Assembly (NCBI GenBank): GCA_964502705.1
Contig: CAZCXZ010000002.1
Location: forward strand, 9,937-73,936
Direction of reading: 5' to 3'
DNA: 64,000 bases
DNA from: Berkiella sp964502705
Lineage (GTDB): Bacteria > Pseudomonadota > Gammaproteobacteria > Berkiellales > Berkiellaceae
A program made the position numbers and the translations under genes. Shown here in pieces: positions 44,494-53,397 of this stretch (positions are counted from its first letter, which is position 1; the number at the start of each line of letters is the position of its first letter). The notes beneath the pieces are model-generated. The model was given only the letters and a program-made list of their open reading frames with translations, ran no database searches and was not told the origin of the DNA.

Positions 44494-45063
44494 ATGAAAG
44501 CACTGACACAATCACTTTTTTTGATCCCCGCATTACTGATGCCAATTGCAGGTTGGTGCGAAAAGTCTGAATACAAAATTGATAAAAGCCACACTTCCGT
44601 AAACTGGGAAATCAGTCACTTTGATTTTTCCCATTATTTTGGCAAATGGGAAGCTGAAGGTAAATTATGGCTCGATAAAGAAAAGCCAGAAAATAGCAAA
44701 GTGGATATTGTCATAAAAGTAAATGATATGATAACAGGTAATGACAAACTCAATAAGCATCTTAAAACCGCTGAATTCTTTAATACCGCAACATTTCCTA
44801 AAGCGACATTTGTTAGCGACAAAATTGAAGTGCAAGATGGCAAGGTCGCTAAAGTGCATGGTAATCTCACCTTACGAGGCGTTACCAAGCCTGTTGTACT
44901 AGAAGTGATCTCACAAAAAATTGATAAAAATATGATGGGTAAAGATACCGCAGGTTTTAGAGCTAAAACCGCACTAAAGCGTTCAGACTATGGCATGACG
45001 GCCTTTTTGCCAGGTTTAGGCGATGACGTGCAGCTTGACATTGAAGTTGAAGCAAATAAATAA
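44494..45063 (+). CDS. YceI-family periplasmic lipocalin-like protein (first copy)
   Basis: The 189-residue product begins at ATG 44494 (AGAAGG ten bases before), giving a signal peptide MKALTQSLFLIPALLMPIAG; the frame is open upstream but would add 18 polar residues. The mature protein is a YceI beta-barrel: YKIDKSHTSVNWEISHFDFS at the start, HLKTAEFFNTATFPKATFVS in the middle and KTALKRSDYGMTAF near the end. The barrel binds isoprenoid-type lipids in known members. It starts an apparent operon with cytochrome b561 and a second YceI protein; association with b561 suggests a redox or quinone-related envelope role. Confidence 0.88.
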   Translation: MKALTQSLFLIPALLMPIAGWCEKSEYKIDKSHTSVNWEISHFDFSHYFGKWEAEGKLWLDKEKPENSKVDIVIKVNDMITGNDKLNKHLKTAEFFNTATFPKATFVSDKIEVQDGKVAKVHGNLTLRGVTKPVVLEVISQKIDKNMMGKDTAGFRAKTALKRSDYGMTAFLPGLGDDVQLDIEVEANK

Positions 45064-45075
45064 TCGGATACATTT

Positions 45076-45615
45076 ATGCCATTAAAAAACACCGAGCACC
45101 GATTTGGAACAGTGAGTATGCTGTTCCATTGGATAATGGCGCTAATCATTATCGGAATGATTGCACTAGGTTTATATATGGTGGAGTTACCAATCAGTCT
45201 TAAAAAGTTGAAGTACTATGGATGGCACAAACAATTTGGTGTGTTGGTGTTAATGCTGGTCACAGCGCGATTAGCATGGCGCTTTAGTAATACAACACCG
45301 CGTCTACCACCACAAATGCCAAAATGGGAACAGTTTGCGGCGCATGGCGTGCATTATGTCTTTTATGTGTTTATGTTCGCTTTGCCCATTACAGGCTGGA
45401 TGCTCTCAAGTGCAGCAGGATTACCTGTTTCCTTCTTTGGTTTATTTGTGTTGCCAGATCTCGTGAGCGCGAGTGAACCCTTACGATTACAACTGACGCT
45501 AGTGCATCAATGGCTGGCTTATGGGCTGATTGCTGCCATTTGTGGTCATTTTGCGGCAGCAATCAAACATCATTTTATTGATAAAGACGACATATTGCGG
45601 AGAATGTTACCATGA
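45076..45615 (+). CDS. Cytochrome b561 family membrane protein
   Basis: The 179-residue protein has four membrane helices and the paired heme-ligand histidines of the prokaryotic b561 family: His in SMLFHWIMALI (helix 1), GWHKQFGVL (helix 2), HGVHYVFYVFMFALPITGW (helix 3) and LVHQWLAYGLIAAICGHFAAAIKHHFI (helix 4). It should carry two b hemes and move electrons between quinol and periplasmic acceptors. It lies 12 bases after the first yceI gene and overlaps the second by 4 bases, so the three are very likely translated together. Confidence 0.9.
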   Translation: MPLKNTEHRFGTVSMLFHWIMALIIIGMIALGLYMVELPISLKKLKYYGWHKQFGVLVLMLVTARLAWRFSNTTPRLPPQMPKWEQFAAHGVHYVFYVFMFALPITGWMLSSAAGLPVSFFGLFVLPDLVSASEPLRLQLTLVHQWLAYGLIAAICGHFAAAIKHHFIDKDDILRRMLP

Positions 45616-46178
45616 AGACCTTATCAACTTTATTAGCTACGACTTTCATATTACCTGCAATAGCGTTTGCTGAAGTGACTTCTTGGCAAATAATACCAAG
45701 TGACAGTGCTGTACGCTTCACTGCAACACAGAATAGTGCTCCCGTGAAAGGGAGTTTTAGCACAGTCGAAGGAAAAATCAATTTCTCTGCCGACGATCTA
45801 AAAGACAGCAAAGTCGATATAAAAATTGACATGAACTCAGTCCATACCAGCTACAAAGAATTAGTCGATACTCTAAAAATGGCCGATTGGCTTGATGTTG
45901 CAAAATTTCCAGAAGCGCATTTTACTTCCGACAAGATATCAAAAGTGAAAGACAATGATTACTTAGCAGCAGGTACCCTACAAATACGCGATAAGAAAAT
46001 GCCTCTTGAAGTGGGTTTCACAATAAAAGAATCTTTGAAGAATTCTTTAACCGTGAATGGTGAGACTACTATTAAACGAACAGCGTTTGGTGTGGGCCAA
46101 GGCGATTGGGCGAGCACCGATGAAGTGAAAGATGAAGTCAAAATCACCTTTGATCTCATGTTAAAGCCTCAAGGTTAA
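45612..46178 (+). CDS. YceI-family periplasmic protein (second copy)
   Basis: The 188-residue protein has a signal peptide (MKTLSTLLATTFILPAIAFA) and a YceI barrel: WQIIPSDSAVRFTATQNSAPVKGSF, then LKMADWLDVAKFPEAHFTS and TIKRTAFGVGQGDW near the end. It is only moderately similar to the first copy, so the two probably diverged in ligand. It overlaps the b561 gene by four bases. The arrangement yceI-b561-yceI is tight and on one strand. Confidence 0.88.
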   Translation: MKTLSTLLATTFILPAIAFAEVTSWQIIPSDSAVRFTATQNSAPVKGSFSTVEGKINFSADDLKDSKVDIKIDMNSVHTSYKELVDTLKMADWLDVAKFPEAHFTSDKISKVKDNDYLAAGTLQIRDKKMPLEVGFTIKESLKNSLTVNGETTIKRTAFGVGQGDWASTDEVKDEVKITFDLMLKPQG

Positions 46179-46186
46179 TCAAAGGG

Positions 46187-46209
46187 TGGCTGCTCCATTA
46201 GGGCAGCCA
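46187..46209 (+). terminator. Hairpin after the yceI operon
   Basis: TGGCTGC (46187-46193) pairs with GCAGCCA (46203-46209) around a 9-base loop, 9 bases after the stop codon. No T tract follows, so this may be a weak or Rho-assisted terminator or an mRNA-end stabiliser. Confidence 0.45.
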
Positions 46210-46315
46210 TACCGACGCTCGTCTCAGAAAGCCCAGTGAGTTGCCTACTAAGTTATTTTTATAACGGCTTACTAGCGCTATTCAAAGGTCATGTTCTTAA
46301 CATATAATTATTAAG

Positions 46316-47503
46316 ATGAATAAAATAGATAAATCTTGGTTGTTTCCGGCAGCATTGGTCTTTTATGAAATTTCGACCTACTTATCGAATGATATGTATC
46401 TGCCGAGTCTGCCACAAATTACCCGCGATATGCGCATCACCCAGGATTTGGCGGAATATACTTTATTGTTTTGGTTTTTAGGCTCGGCTTCCATGCAGTT
46501 GTTGATGGGGCCCTTGTCCGATCGTTACGGTCGAAAAATAGTGTTAATGACCGGTGGCTTATTTTATGTGTTGGCAAACGTGGTTTGCGCCATTACCTCT
46601 GATATTTATCTTTTTCTGATTGCAAGGTTTGTACAAGGCACCGCGGTGTGTTCCATGGTGGTTGCAGGTTATGCCGCCATTCATGAAACTTACGATACCA
46701 CGCGAGCGATAAAAATTATTGCTATGATGGGGACGGTTACCATCTTAGCACCCGCATTTGGCCCGTTATTAGGCGCGGTGATTTTACAATTTTCAGAATG
46801 GCGATCCATCTTTTATTTACTAGCCTTATGGTCATTCGTGGCAATGTTATTATTGGCTAAGGTCATGCGCGAAACCAACCCTAAGCGTGTGCCCATCCAT
46901 CTTAAAGAGATCGCTAGTGATTTTATGACTATCGCAAAGCGAAAAGCCTTTCTTCACTACATGATACCGTACTGCTTACTGTTTATGGCCTTTATTTGTT
47001 GGATAGTTGAAAGCCCATTTGTCATTATCGAGACACTCAAAAAATCGCCTTTAGAATATGGTTACGTGCAGTTAGCTATTTTTGGCTCATTCATGCTTGG
47101 CGCTCAAATTGTCCATTTTATGGCGGAAAAAGTCTCACCACAGTATTTAATCAACGTGGGCATGAGCATTGCTTTAGCCGCAGTGTTGCTATTGGTCTTG
47201 CTGAGTAGCTTAGACAACCAAGCCTATTTTTCATTGATATTGCTGTTGATGGTATTTTCAACGGGGGCTGCCATCGCATTTGGTCCATTAAGTCGCTGTG
47301 CCATTGACGCGTGTGAAGAGGCCATGGGAAGAAGAATGGCAATATTTTCAACCTATATGAACACTTTTGGTGTGTTTGCGACTATCTTGGTAACCCTCAC
47401 TAACGATAAAACCATGGCAAACTTGTCTATACCGATTGCGCTAGGGGTTATTTTTGCGTTTATTATTTATCATCTCAGTCATGATAAGAATAAAGCTAGA
47501 TAA
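46316..47503 (+). CDS. Bcr/CflA-type MFS multidrug transporter
   Basis: The 395-residue, 12-helix transporter has the Bcr/CflA features: YEISTYLSNDMYLPSLPQI in helix 1, QLLMGPLSDRYGRK (motif A), RFVQGTAVCSMVVAGYAAIHE (helix 4) and ILAPAFGPLLGAVI (motif C-like, typical of drug:H+ antiporters). Exported drug unknown. It lacks a convincing Shine-Dalgarno sequence; TTAAG lies just before the ATG. It stands alone, 137 bases after the yceI operon. Confidence 0.82.
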   Translation: MNKIDKSWLFPAALVFYEISTYLSNDMYLPSLPQITRDMRITQDLAEYTLLFWFLGSASMQLLMGPLSDRYGRKIVLMTGGLFYVLANVVCAITSDIYLFLIARFVQGTAVCSMVVAGYAAIHETYDTTRAIKIIAMMGTVTILAPAFGPLLGAVILQFSEWRSIFYLLALWSFVAMLLLAKVMRETNPKRVPIHLKEIASDFMTIAKRKAFLHYMIPYCLLFMAFICWIVESPFVIIETLKKSPLEYGYVQLAIFGSFMLGAQIVHFMAEKVSPQYLINVGMSIALAAVLLLVLLSSLDNQAYFSLILLLMVFSTGAAIAFGPLSRCAIDACEEAMGRRMAIFSTYMNTFGVFATILVTLTNDKTMANLSIPIALGVIFAFIIYHLSHDKNKAR

Positions 47504-47594
47504 CTTCGCATATTGGGTGGTTTTACTTGCATTTAAAGTCAGGATCCATACACTTGCTGAATCATGATCATATACGAATAATTGAGGGCATATC

Positions 47595-48929
47595 ATGCAA
47601 GCAGGTCCATCTAGCCAATCACGACGCTTCAGTGTTTTAGAGCTGCAAAGAATTTTAGATATTGCGCCGCATTTTATCGATAAAAGTAAAAAAAATATTT
47701 TTGTGCTAACCGCTGGTAGTTCCTTACCTGTATTGCAAGAATTGCTACAAAATGAAGATTTGTGGAACAACGACGATCCCATTGCTGCATTTCGTCACGC
47801 AATTGCGCAACACGAAGCAATGATTCCGAGCTTTAGTGATCAAAGTGATAAATTAAGAGAATCACTAGCACATGCAAATCTGTTGTCACCTCGTAATGGC
47901 ACCAGCGAGGTTTATAAGCAAATTGAAGTCGAAATAGAAGATTTGAAACAAAGACTGGTTCCGATTGGCGATTTCGAATGGGCGGTGGTATGCAAATTAT
48001 CAATGCAGTTTTCAGATCTCTTGCCCAAAACACATGAAGGGCGTGCTGCAATACAGGGTCTAGTCGAACAATTACAGCTCATTCATAAAATCACCAATAG
48101 TGATACTTATAAAGAAGGTGCGGCCTTCTTGCGTTGTGATTTCAGTTATTTGCAAGACGTTTTCGTAGAGACGATAGCAAAAATCTGTGCTTCGGGTTTT
48201 ATTGGTAGTGCACATGCCATTCATCGATATATGTCATTAGCGCCATGGGTATTATCGGAATCAGAGCGCAACGTTTTTGATAGCACTAAAATAGCAATGA
48301 CCTTAGCGCCAGGATTATTCCAAGGTTTAGGCATATTTGGACAGATCATTCCAAGAACAGGTGATGAGTTGCACAATATGCAAGCCGATACTCGCGAATA
48401 TGCTTTATTTAAAAAAGTCATGATGGAACTTATCGCTCTGCCACACTTTCAAAAGCCGTTTGATGTTAGCTTATATTTGGGGACTGATCCGGTCGCAGCA
48501 GCACCAAACTCTAAAGATAAGAAAGCCTATCAACCACCGTCAAGTAGTACTTCGCGACATGTTTCCTTATTAGACAAATTTCGTAATTTGAGTCTCTCTT
48601 CCTCTTCATCATCTTCCTCTTCTTCGAGCTCTTCTTCGAGCTCTGCTCCAACAAGAGCTGAAAGAAAGAGCTCATACTCAGCAGCTAAGGTAGATAAAGG
48701 CCATGTAGTGGCAAGAACAGTAAGCGAACCTGGCACGTCTCTATTACCTGGATATGGTTTAATTCGAGCAGTGGGATCATCACCATCAAGCCCGCGGCAG
48801 AGTTCCAGTGGCAGGACGGGCGTACCGACAACCACAACGACAACCACAACGACAACCACCGTCACAACGCCGGTAGATCCTTCTGATGCCAATAAACCAA
48901 AAGGAAGTGGAAATTTGAATCTTCGTTAG
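47595..48929 (+). CDS. Hypothetical protein with long Ser and Thr runs
   Basis: I do not recognise this 444-residue protein. Residues 1-300 appear to be a soluble, mainly helical domain, without a signal peptide or membrane helix. Residues 310-444 are low-complexity: a run of 16 Ser encoded by mixed TCN and AGC codons (about 48597-48644), a basic segment (TRAERKSSYSAAK), a Ser/Pro stretch and a run of 11 Thr followed by VTTP. Mixed codons show that the Ser run is not simply DNA slippage. Such tails recur in effectors of intracellular bacteria, and the Ser-rich basic segments could be phosphorylated in a host cell, but nothing here proves secretion. GAGGG sits 6-7 bases before the ATG. Its end overlaps the convergent CBS gene by 4 bases. 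Confidence 0.65.
   Translation: MQAGPSSQSRRFSVLELQRILDIAPHFIDKSKKNIFVLTAGSSLPVLQELLQNEDLWNNDDPIAAFRHAIAQHEAMIPSFSDQSDKLRESLAHANLLSPRNGTSEVYKQIEVEIEDLKQRLVPIGDFEWAVVCKLSMQFSDLLPKTHEGRAAIQGLVEQLQLIHKITNSDTYKEGAAFLRCDFSYLQDVFVETIAKICASGFIGSAHAIHRYMSLAPWVLSESERNVFDSTKIAMTLAPGLFQGLGIFGQIIPRTGDELHNMQADTREYALFKKVMMELIALPHFQKPFDVSLYLGTDPVAAAPNSKDKKAYQPPSSSTSRHVSLLDKFRNLSLSSSSSSSSSSSSSSSSAPTRAERKSSYSAAKVDKGHVVARTVSEPGTSLLPGYGLIRAVGSSPSSPRQSSSGRTGVPTTTTTTTTTTTVTTPVDPSDANKPKGSGNLNLR
48827..48860 (+). repeat. 12-base tandem repeat encoding the Thr run
   Basis: The unit GACAACCACAAC is repeated nearly three times, producing ACA-ACC-ACA-ACG codons for Thr. The period is a multiple of three, so copy-number change would alter only the length of the Thr run. 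Confidence 0.85.
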
Positions 48930-49360
48930 CCGCCGTGGATATAGCCGGTAAGCGCGGAGATTTCTTGTTGTTGTTGCAACATGACCCAGCGTGTGATGTC
49001 GCCGATGGAAATGATCCCAACGAGTTTGTCATTATCAACAACCGGTAAATGACGAAATCGTTTTTCGGTGATGATTTCCATGGCCCTTTGTACGGTCGTA
49101 TCAGAGGTTACGGTCAGTACATTTTTGGTCATCACATCACTAACTTTAACGGTAGCTGCATCAAGCTTCTTGCTCACCAGTTTATTTATAATGTCGCGTT
49201 CACTGATAATGCCTTGTACTTTCTCGCCATCCATAACCAGCAAAGCACCGATGCCGAATTGTGAGAGTAATGCTGCACACTCGTAACAAGTATGTTCACC
49301 AGTTAACGTTTGAATTTTACTGCTCTTTTCTTTTAACAGCATGCTTAATGGTGTTTGCAT
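48926..49360 (-). CDS. CBS-domain pair protein
   Basis: The 144-residue cytoplasmic protein contains two CBS motifs (about 8-65 and 76-130) forming one Bateman module: VQGIISERDIINKLV closes the first, VSDVMTKNVLTVTSDTTVQRAMEIITEKRFRHLPVV opens the second. Bateman modules bind adenine nucleotides or similar ligands and sense energy state. No catalytic domain is attached, so it probably acts on a partner. Ends with a Gln-rich segment (LQQQQE). Divergent from the antiporter gene by 194 bases. Confidence 0.88.
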   Translation of the reverse strand: MQTPLSMLLKEKSSKIQTLTGEHTCYECAALLSQFGIGALLVMDGEKVQGIISERDIINKLVSKKLDAATVKVSDVMTKNVLTVTSDTTVQRAMEIITEKRFRHLPVVDNDKLVGIISIGDITRWVMLQQQQEISALTGYIHGG

Positions 49361-49554
49361 TATGATTTACTCCTAGGGCATTAATAAGAAGTATAGACAG
49401 GTTGCTTCCACCAACGTGCTATTAACATGACATTTATACAGTGAAAATGCGAATCTTTGATATGCACGCTCCTGCGTTATATATCAATAGAATGAATTCG
49501 TTGCTAAGTTTGTAGTTGAATATATGGAAATCTTTTAAAAGCTAAGGTGGTTGA

Positions 49555-51318
49555 TTGCACAGTAATGCCCTAGTCTTCGTTCAAGACTTAGCAGTGATTA
49601 TGATGGTGGCGGGGCTCATTTCTGTATTGTGCCATCGATTTAAGCAACCTGTGGTTTTGGGCTACATTCTTGCGGGCATGATTATTGGTCCTTATACACC
49701 GCCATTCTCATTTATCCAAGATATCAACACCATTCAAACATTGGCTGAATTAGGCGTGATATTCCTCCTGTTCTCTCTAGGCTTGGAGTTTAACCTAAGC
49801 AAACTCAGTAAAGTTGGCAAATCAGCATCTGTGGCAACGCTGATGGAAATTGTTGTCATGACAGGGATGGGGTATTGGGTAGGGCGGCTATTTGGGTGGA
49901 GTCAAACAGACTCGATATTCTTGGGCGCCATGCTGGCAATATCGTCTACCACCATTATTTTGAAGGCACTAGAAGAATTGGGGTTGAAGCACAAAAAATT
50001 TGCTCAGCTCATTTTTGGCATATTGATTCTAGAAGATATTTTTGCCATCGCCATTTTGGCGTTTCTGTCGACCATTTCTATTACCGGCTCTATGCATGCT
50101 GAAGATTTTATCATTACCTTAGGTAAACTATCGACCTTTCTTGTCGTATCACTCTTCTTGGGGATTATGATTGTTCCGCGCGTGCTTTCCTACATTGCTA
50201 AATTTAACAGCCGTGAAATTCTGTTGATCTCCGTTTTGGGAATTTGCTTTGGTTTTTGTTTACTTGTCATTCGATTAGGATACAGTGTTGCCTTAGGCGC
50301 GTTTATTATTGGCGCCATCATGGCTGAATCTCGACAGTTACAAACCATTGAAACGCTTATCATGCCGCTGCGCGATATGTTCAGTGCGATTTTCTTTGTA
50401 TCTGTTGGGCTCATGTTCGACCCTAGTGTTTTAATGACACACACCTGGCCAATTGTTGGCATTACGATTGTGGTGGTGGTTGGCAAAGTGATAAGTAGTG
50501 GTCTTGGTATTCTATTAACGGGTGAAAATGGTAAAACGTCCATGCGTGTTGGCTTGGGGTTGGCGCAAATTGGGGAGTTCTCGTTTATTATTGCGACACT
50601 GGGGGTTACTTTAGGGGTAACCAGTGGTTTTCTATATCCGATTGCGGTGACTATTTCTGCAATTACCACCTTATTAACGCCTTTCTTAATCAAATACTCC
50701 GATACCATTGCAAAAGGCGTGTCCTTTTTTATTCCAACTGCTGTGAGCAATCAGTTTCAAAGATACTCATATTGGCTACATGCAAAACACCCCAATCACA
50801 ATGTCAGCATCAATCGCTACAAATTATATAATATTATTCAGGTGATTATTAACTTATTCATCGTGATGGGTATTTTCTTTACCTGCGCTTATCTTGCAAG
50901 CACGGCATGGGGCGATTGGATATTATCATTTACCAATCACCACATTCAAAAAGCAATATTCTGGGCCTTGGCTTTCATTGTGTCACTGCCATTTTTAATT
51001 GCGGCATACCGAAAAATTCAATTCATTTGTTTGCTGTTAACTGAGCTGAATATTAAAGATGATAAATCAAATTTAAAATTAAAATGGCACAAAATTGTTG
51101 CTGAGCTCATTCCGCTTTTTTCACTAATCAGCATCATGCTATTTATTAGTGCATTGAGTATCAGTATTCTACCACCGATTGAATTGCTTATTTTTATCAG
51201 TTTTGTCGCCTTGATATTAATTGCGCTACTTTACACTTGGTTTATCAAGTTGCATTCAAGATTAAAAGATATTTTTCTGGAAACATTCCAGAAAGATGAT
51301 CATGATCAATCAAAGTAA
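49555..51318 (+). CDS. CPA2-family cation:proton antiporter
   Basis: The 587-residue membrane protein belongs to the Kef/CPA2 group. The first 400 residues give about 12 helices with PVVLGYILAGMIIGPYTPPF, ELGVIFLLFSLGLEFNLSKL, LAISSTTIILKALEELG and LGAFIIGAIMAESRQ. It lacks the C-terminal TrkA-N (NAD-binding) domain of KefB/KefC and instead has three further hydrophobic segments (about 430-560). Exchange of K+ or Na+ for protons is expected. The start is TTG at 49555, preceded by AAGGTGG four to five bases away. No upstream ATG is available in frame. The 3' end overlaps the convergent gene by 9 bases. Confidence 0.85.
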   Translation: MHSNALVFVQDLAVIMMVAGLISVLCHRFKQPVVLGYILAGMIIGPYTPPFSFIQDINTIQTLAELGVIFLLFSLGLEFNLSKLSKVGKSASVATLMEIVVMTGMGYWVGRLFGWSQTDSIFLGAMLAISSTTIILKALEELGLKHKKFAQLIFGILILEDIFAIAILAFLSTISITGSMHAEDFIITLGKLSTFLVVSLFLGIMIVPRVLSYIAKFNSREILLISVLGICFGFCLLVIRLGYSVALGAFIIGAIMAESRQLQTIETLIMPLRDMFSAIFFVSVGLMFDPSVLMTHTWPIVGITIVVVVGKVISSGLGILLTGENGKTSMRVGLGLAQIGEFSFIIATLGVTLGVTSGFLYPIAVTISAITTLLTPFLIKYSDTIAKGVSFFIPTAVSNQFQRYSYWLHAKHPNHNVSINRYKLYNIIQVIINLFIVMGIFFTCAYLASTAWGDWILSFTNHHIQKAIFWALAFIVSLPFLIAAYRKIQFICLLLTELNIKDDKSNLKLKWHKIVAELIPLFSLISIMLFISALSISILPPIELLIFISFVALILIALLYTWFIKLHSRLKDIFLETFQKDDHDQSK

Positions 51319-53361
51319 CTTTAATTTGAATAATGGCAAAACACTATTATAGTCATCTGTCCAATCAATTGTTAATTCGGTTTTAGTGTCTAAGAGATTG
51401 ATACCTTCTACTTTGCGTAACCACTCGGAAAAATGCGGATCGCTGGTTAATATCGCCCAATCTGAGTAAAACCGAAAGGTTTCTAAGTCTAACGCGGTTT
51501 GTATCCAAGAATGATTTAACGAATGATCTTGTGCAAGCTTTTTCGTGAGAGGCATAAAGTCAATATACGTGTTTGTCGTGTGGAAGGCGATGATCCCATT
51601 GGGGTTAAGTAAACTGCGATATAACGCTACAGCTTCTTGGGTTAGTAAATGAGATGGGACGGCATCACCACTAAAAGCATCGGCGACAATCAAGTCATAT
51701 TTTTTAAAGTTAGGAGCGAATCGTGATTTGACTAACGACAGTCTTGCATCACCTAGAATAATATTGTGATTGGCCGGCGATTTTTTTAGAAATGAAAAAT
51801 ATTGATTTGCATAATCAACTACATTTTCGTCTATTTCATAAAAATCAACATGATCGCCTTTTTTTGCTAAAACAGCAATCGTGCCACAACCCAACCCGAT
51901 GGCCGCAATGTTAAGTGGCCGATCATGTTGTTGATGTAAATAGCGAAATGCTAACTCAACGCCAGACGAGACACCATAATAGCTGGTGGGGGTTAATTCT
52001 TTTTCGGCGCTTTGAAATTGTATACCATGCAATATTTGACCATTGCGCAAGTCCCTGAAGCGGTAGGGGTCGTCAAACGCACCATTTTGTATCACGCGGA
52101 TTAAACCATACACACTTCTTTTTTGTGCCAATACCGATATTTTCGGTTGAAAAAGAATCAATGAAAATAAGATAACGATGATAACCGAACAGGTAATCGT
52201 CAAGAAATTAAATATCCAAACGGGATCCTCATCTTTATAGAGTTGATGAGCCAAAAATAACGTAAGACCGGTAATAAGTGCTAATGGAATGTAAAAATCC
52301 CATGAAAGGGCATGAAATACAAAAGCAGCCATATTCACAAACACGCTACCTAACACACCACCAAGCGCAATCAACAGATAAAATGTGGTTAGGGAATTTT
52401 TTGAAGGCTTGCGTCTTACCAATTCACCATGACAAATCATGCAAGCAATAAAGAGTAATCCCAGTAAAACGAGTAGTGCTTCAAAGCCGACTAAACGTTG
52501 TTGATAGGATAGCCATAAAGTTAAGGTAAGTAATACGAAAAAAGCACAAATCCAAAACGAACGCTGGTAACCACTTTCTTTAGAAAAAGTCACAATATAT
52601 GAAATGAGGTATAGTGCCAGTGGCAGCACCCATATGAGGGGCAGATTAATAATATTTTGTGCAAGAAACTGCGTTATCGATAACAGCAAAGCGCAAGTTA
52701 AAAAACTCAACATTAGCCACTGACTTGCTTTTAAGAGAGTGACATCCTGCTTTTGATTTTCAATGACCTTGGCTTGTTTCTTAAACGCAAAAAGGGACAT
52801 GAAAATCGCACAGATACTGCAATAGCCAATATACAGCACGGTCCATAACAGCCCTTGCTTGTGTAATCCTATCGATGGTTCAAGTAAGAATGGGTATCCT
52901 AGCAGTCCAATAAGCGAACCTGCATTTGAAATTGAATAGAAATAATAAGGGAATTCACTTTCTTTAACGTGACAATACCAATGTTGAAGTAAAGGGTTAG
53001 AAGCTGATATCACAATAAACGGTAGTAAAATAATCGATGCTAATAAAAGGCAAATACTAGTGGGTGGCCACGCAAGACTATCTATCACAAAAGAATCAAG
53101 ATTAATGGGCATGAAATAAAGTGACGCTATAATTAAAGCGAAGTGAATCATTGCCTGTATTCGAATAGAAGCAAGCTTTGCTAATAGATAAGCATATAAA
53201 TAGCCAAGGAGTAAGCTTGTTTGAAAAAAGATCATACAGGTGATCCAGACAAAGGCGCCTCCGCCAAATTGTGGGAGCAAATGTTTAGCAAGCAGGAGTT
53301 GAACAAAGAAAAGCAAGAAAGCACTAATAAATATGCCACTGCCGACTAGCATCCGAATCAT
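51310..53361 (-). CDS. Membrane protein with C-terminal spermidine-synthase-like domain (copy 1)
   Basis: The 683-residue product has about 10-12 membrane helices in residues 1-400, then a soluble SAM-binding domain similar to spermidine synthase (about 470-683): IAAIGLGCGTIAVLA, VDFYEIDENVVDYA, NIILGDARLSL and LIVADAFSGDAVPSHLLT. This is the MFS-like/spermidine synthase fusion family, whose true reaction is unproven; the aminopropyltransferase DP motif at the catalytic Asp is not kept, so polyamine synthesis should not be assumed. Identical TTGGAG ribosome-site spacing and length to copy 2 just upstream show a tandem duplication. Confidence 0.8.
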   Translation of the reverse strand: MIRMLVGSGIFISAFLLFFVQLLLAKHLLPQFGGGAFVWITCMIFFQTSLLLGYLYAYLLAKLASIRIQAMIHFALIIASLYFMPINLDSFVIDSLAWPPTSICLLLASIILLPFIVISASNPLLQHWYCHVKESEFPYYFYSISNAGSLIGLLGYPFLLEPSIGLHKQGLLWTVLYIGYCSICAIFMSLFAFKKQAKVIENQKQDVTLLKASQWLMLSFLTCALLLSITQFLAQNIINLPLIWVLPLALYLISYIVTFSKESGYQRSFWICAFFVLLTLTLWLSYQQRLVGFEALLVLLGLLFIACMICHGELVRRKPSKNSLTTFYLLIALGGVLGSVFVNMAAFVFHALSWDFYIPLALITGLTLFLAHQLYKDEDPVWIFNFLTITCSVIIVILFSLILFQPKISVLAQKRSVYGLIRVIQNGAFDDPYRFRDLRNGQILHGIQFQSAEKELTPTSYYGVSSGVELAFRYLHQQHDRPLNIAAIGLGCGTIAVLAKKGDHVDFYEIDENVVDYANQYFSFLKKSPANHNIILGDARLSLVKSRFAPNFKKYDLIVADAFSGDAVPSHLLTQEAVALYRSLLNPNGIIAFHTTNTYIDFMPLTKKLAQDHSLNHSWIQTALDLETFRFYSDWAILTSDPHFSEWLRKVEGINLLDTKTELTIDWTDDYNSVLPLFKLKLL

Positions 53362-53397
53362 ATTAACTCCAAGTAAAAAAACGAATTAAACGGCAAA

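Noticed and set aside
47504..47594. Candidate sigma54 promoter (TGG...TTGC) upstream of the Ser/Thr-run gene
   Set aside because: The GG-to-GC spacing is 8 bases, not the required 10.
48827..48860. Short tandem repeat as a possible CRISPR remnant
   Set aside because: Units are contiguous, 12 bases long and in frame within a gene; no spacers and no cas genes occur in the window.
48530..48892. Minus-strand ORF with a long Val run and an acidic Glu-rich stretch
   Set aside because: It is the antisense of the Thr and Ser runs of the plus-strand gene and has no ribosome site.
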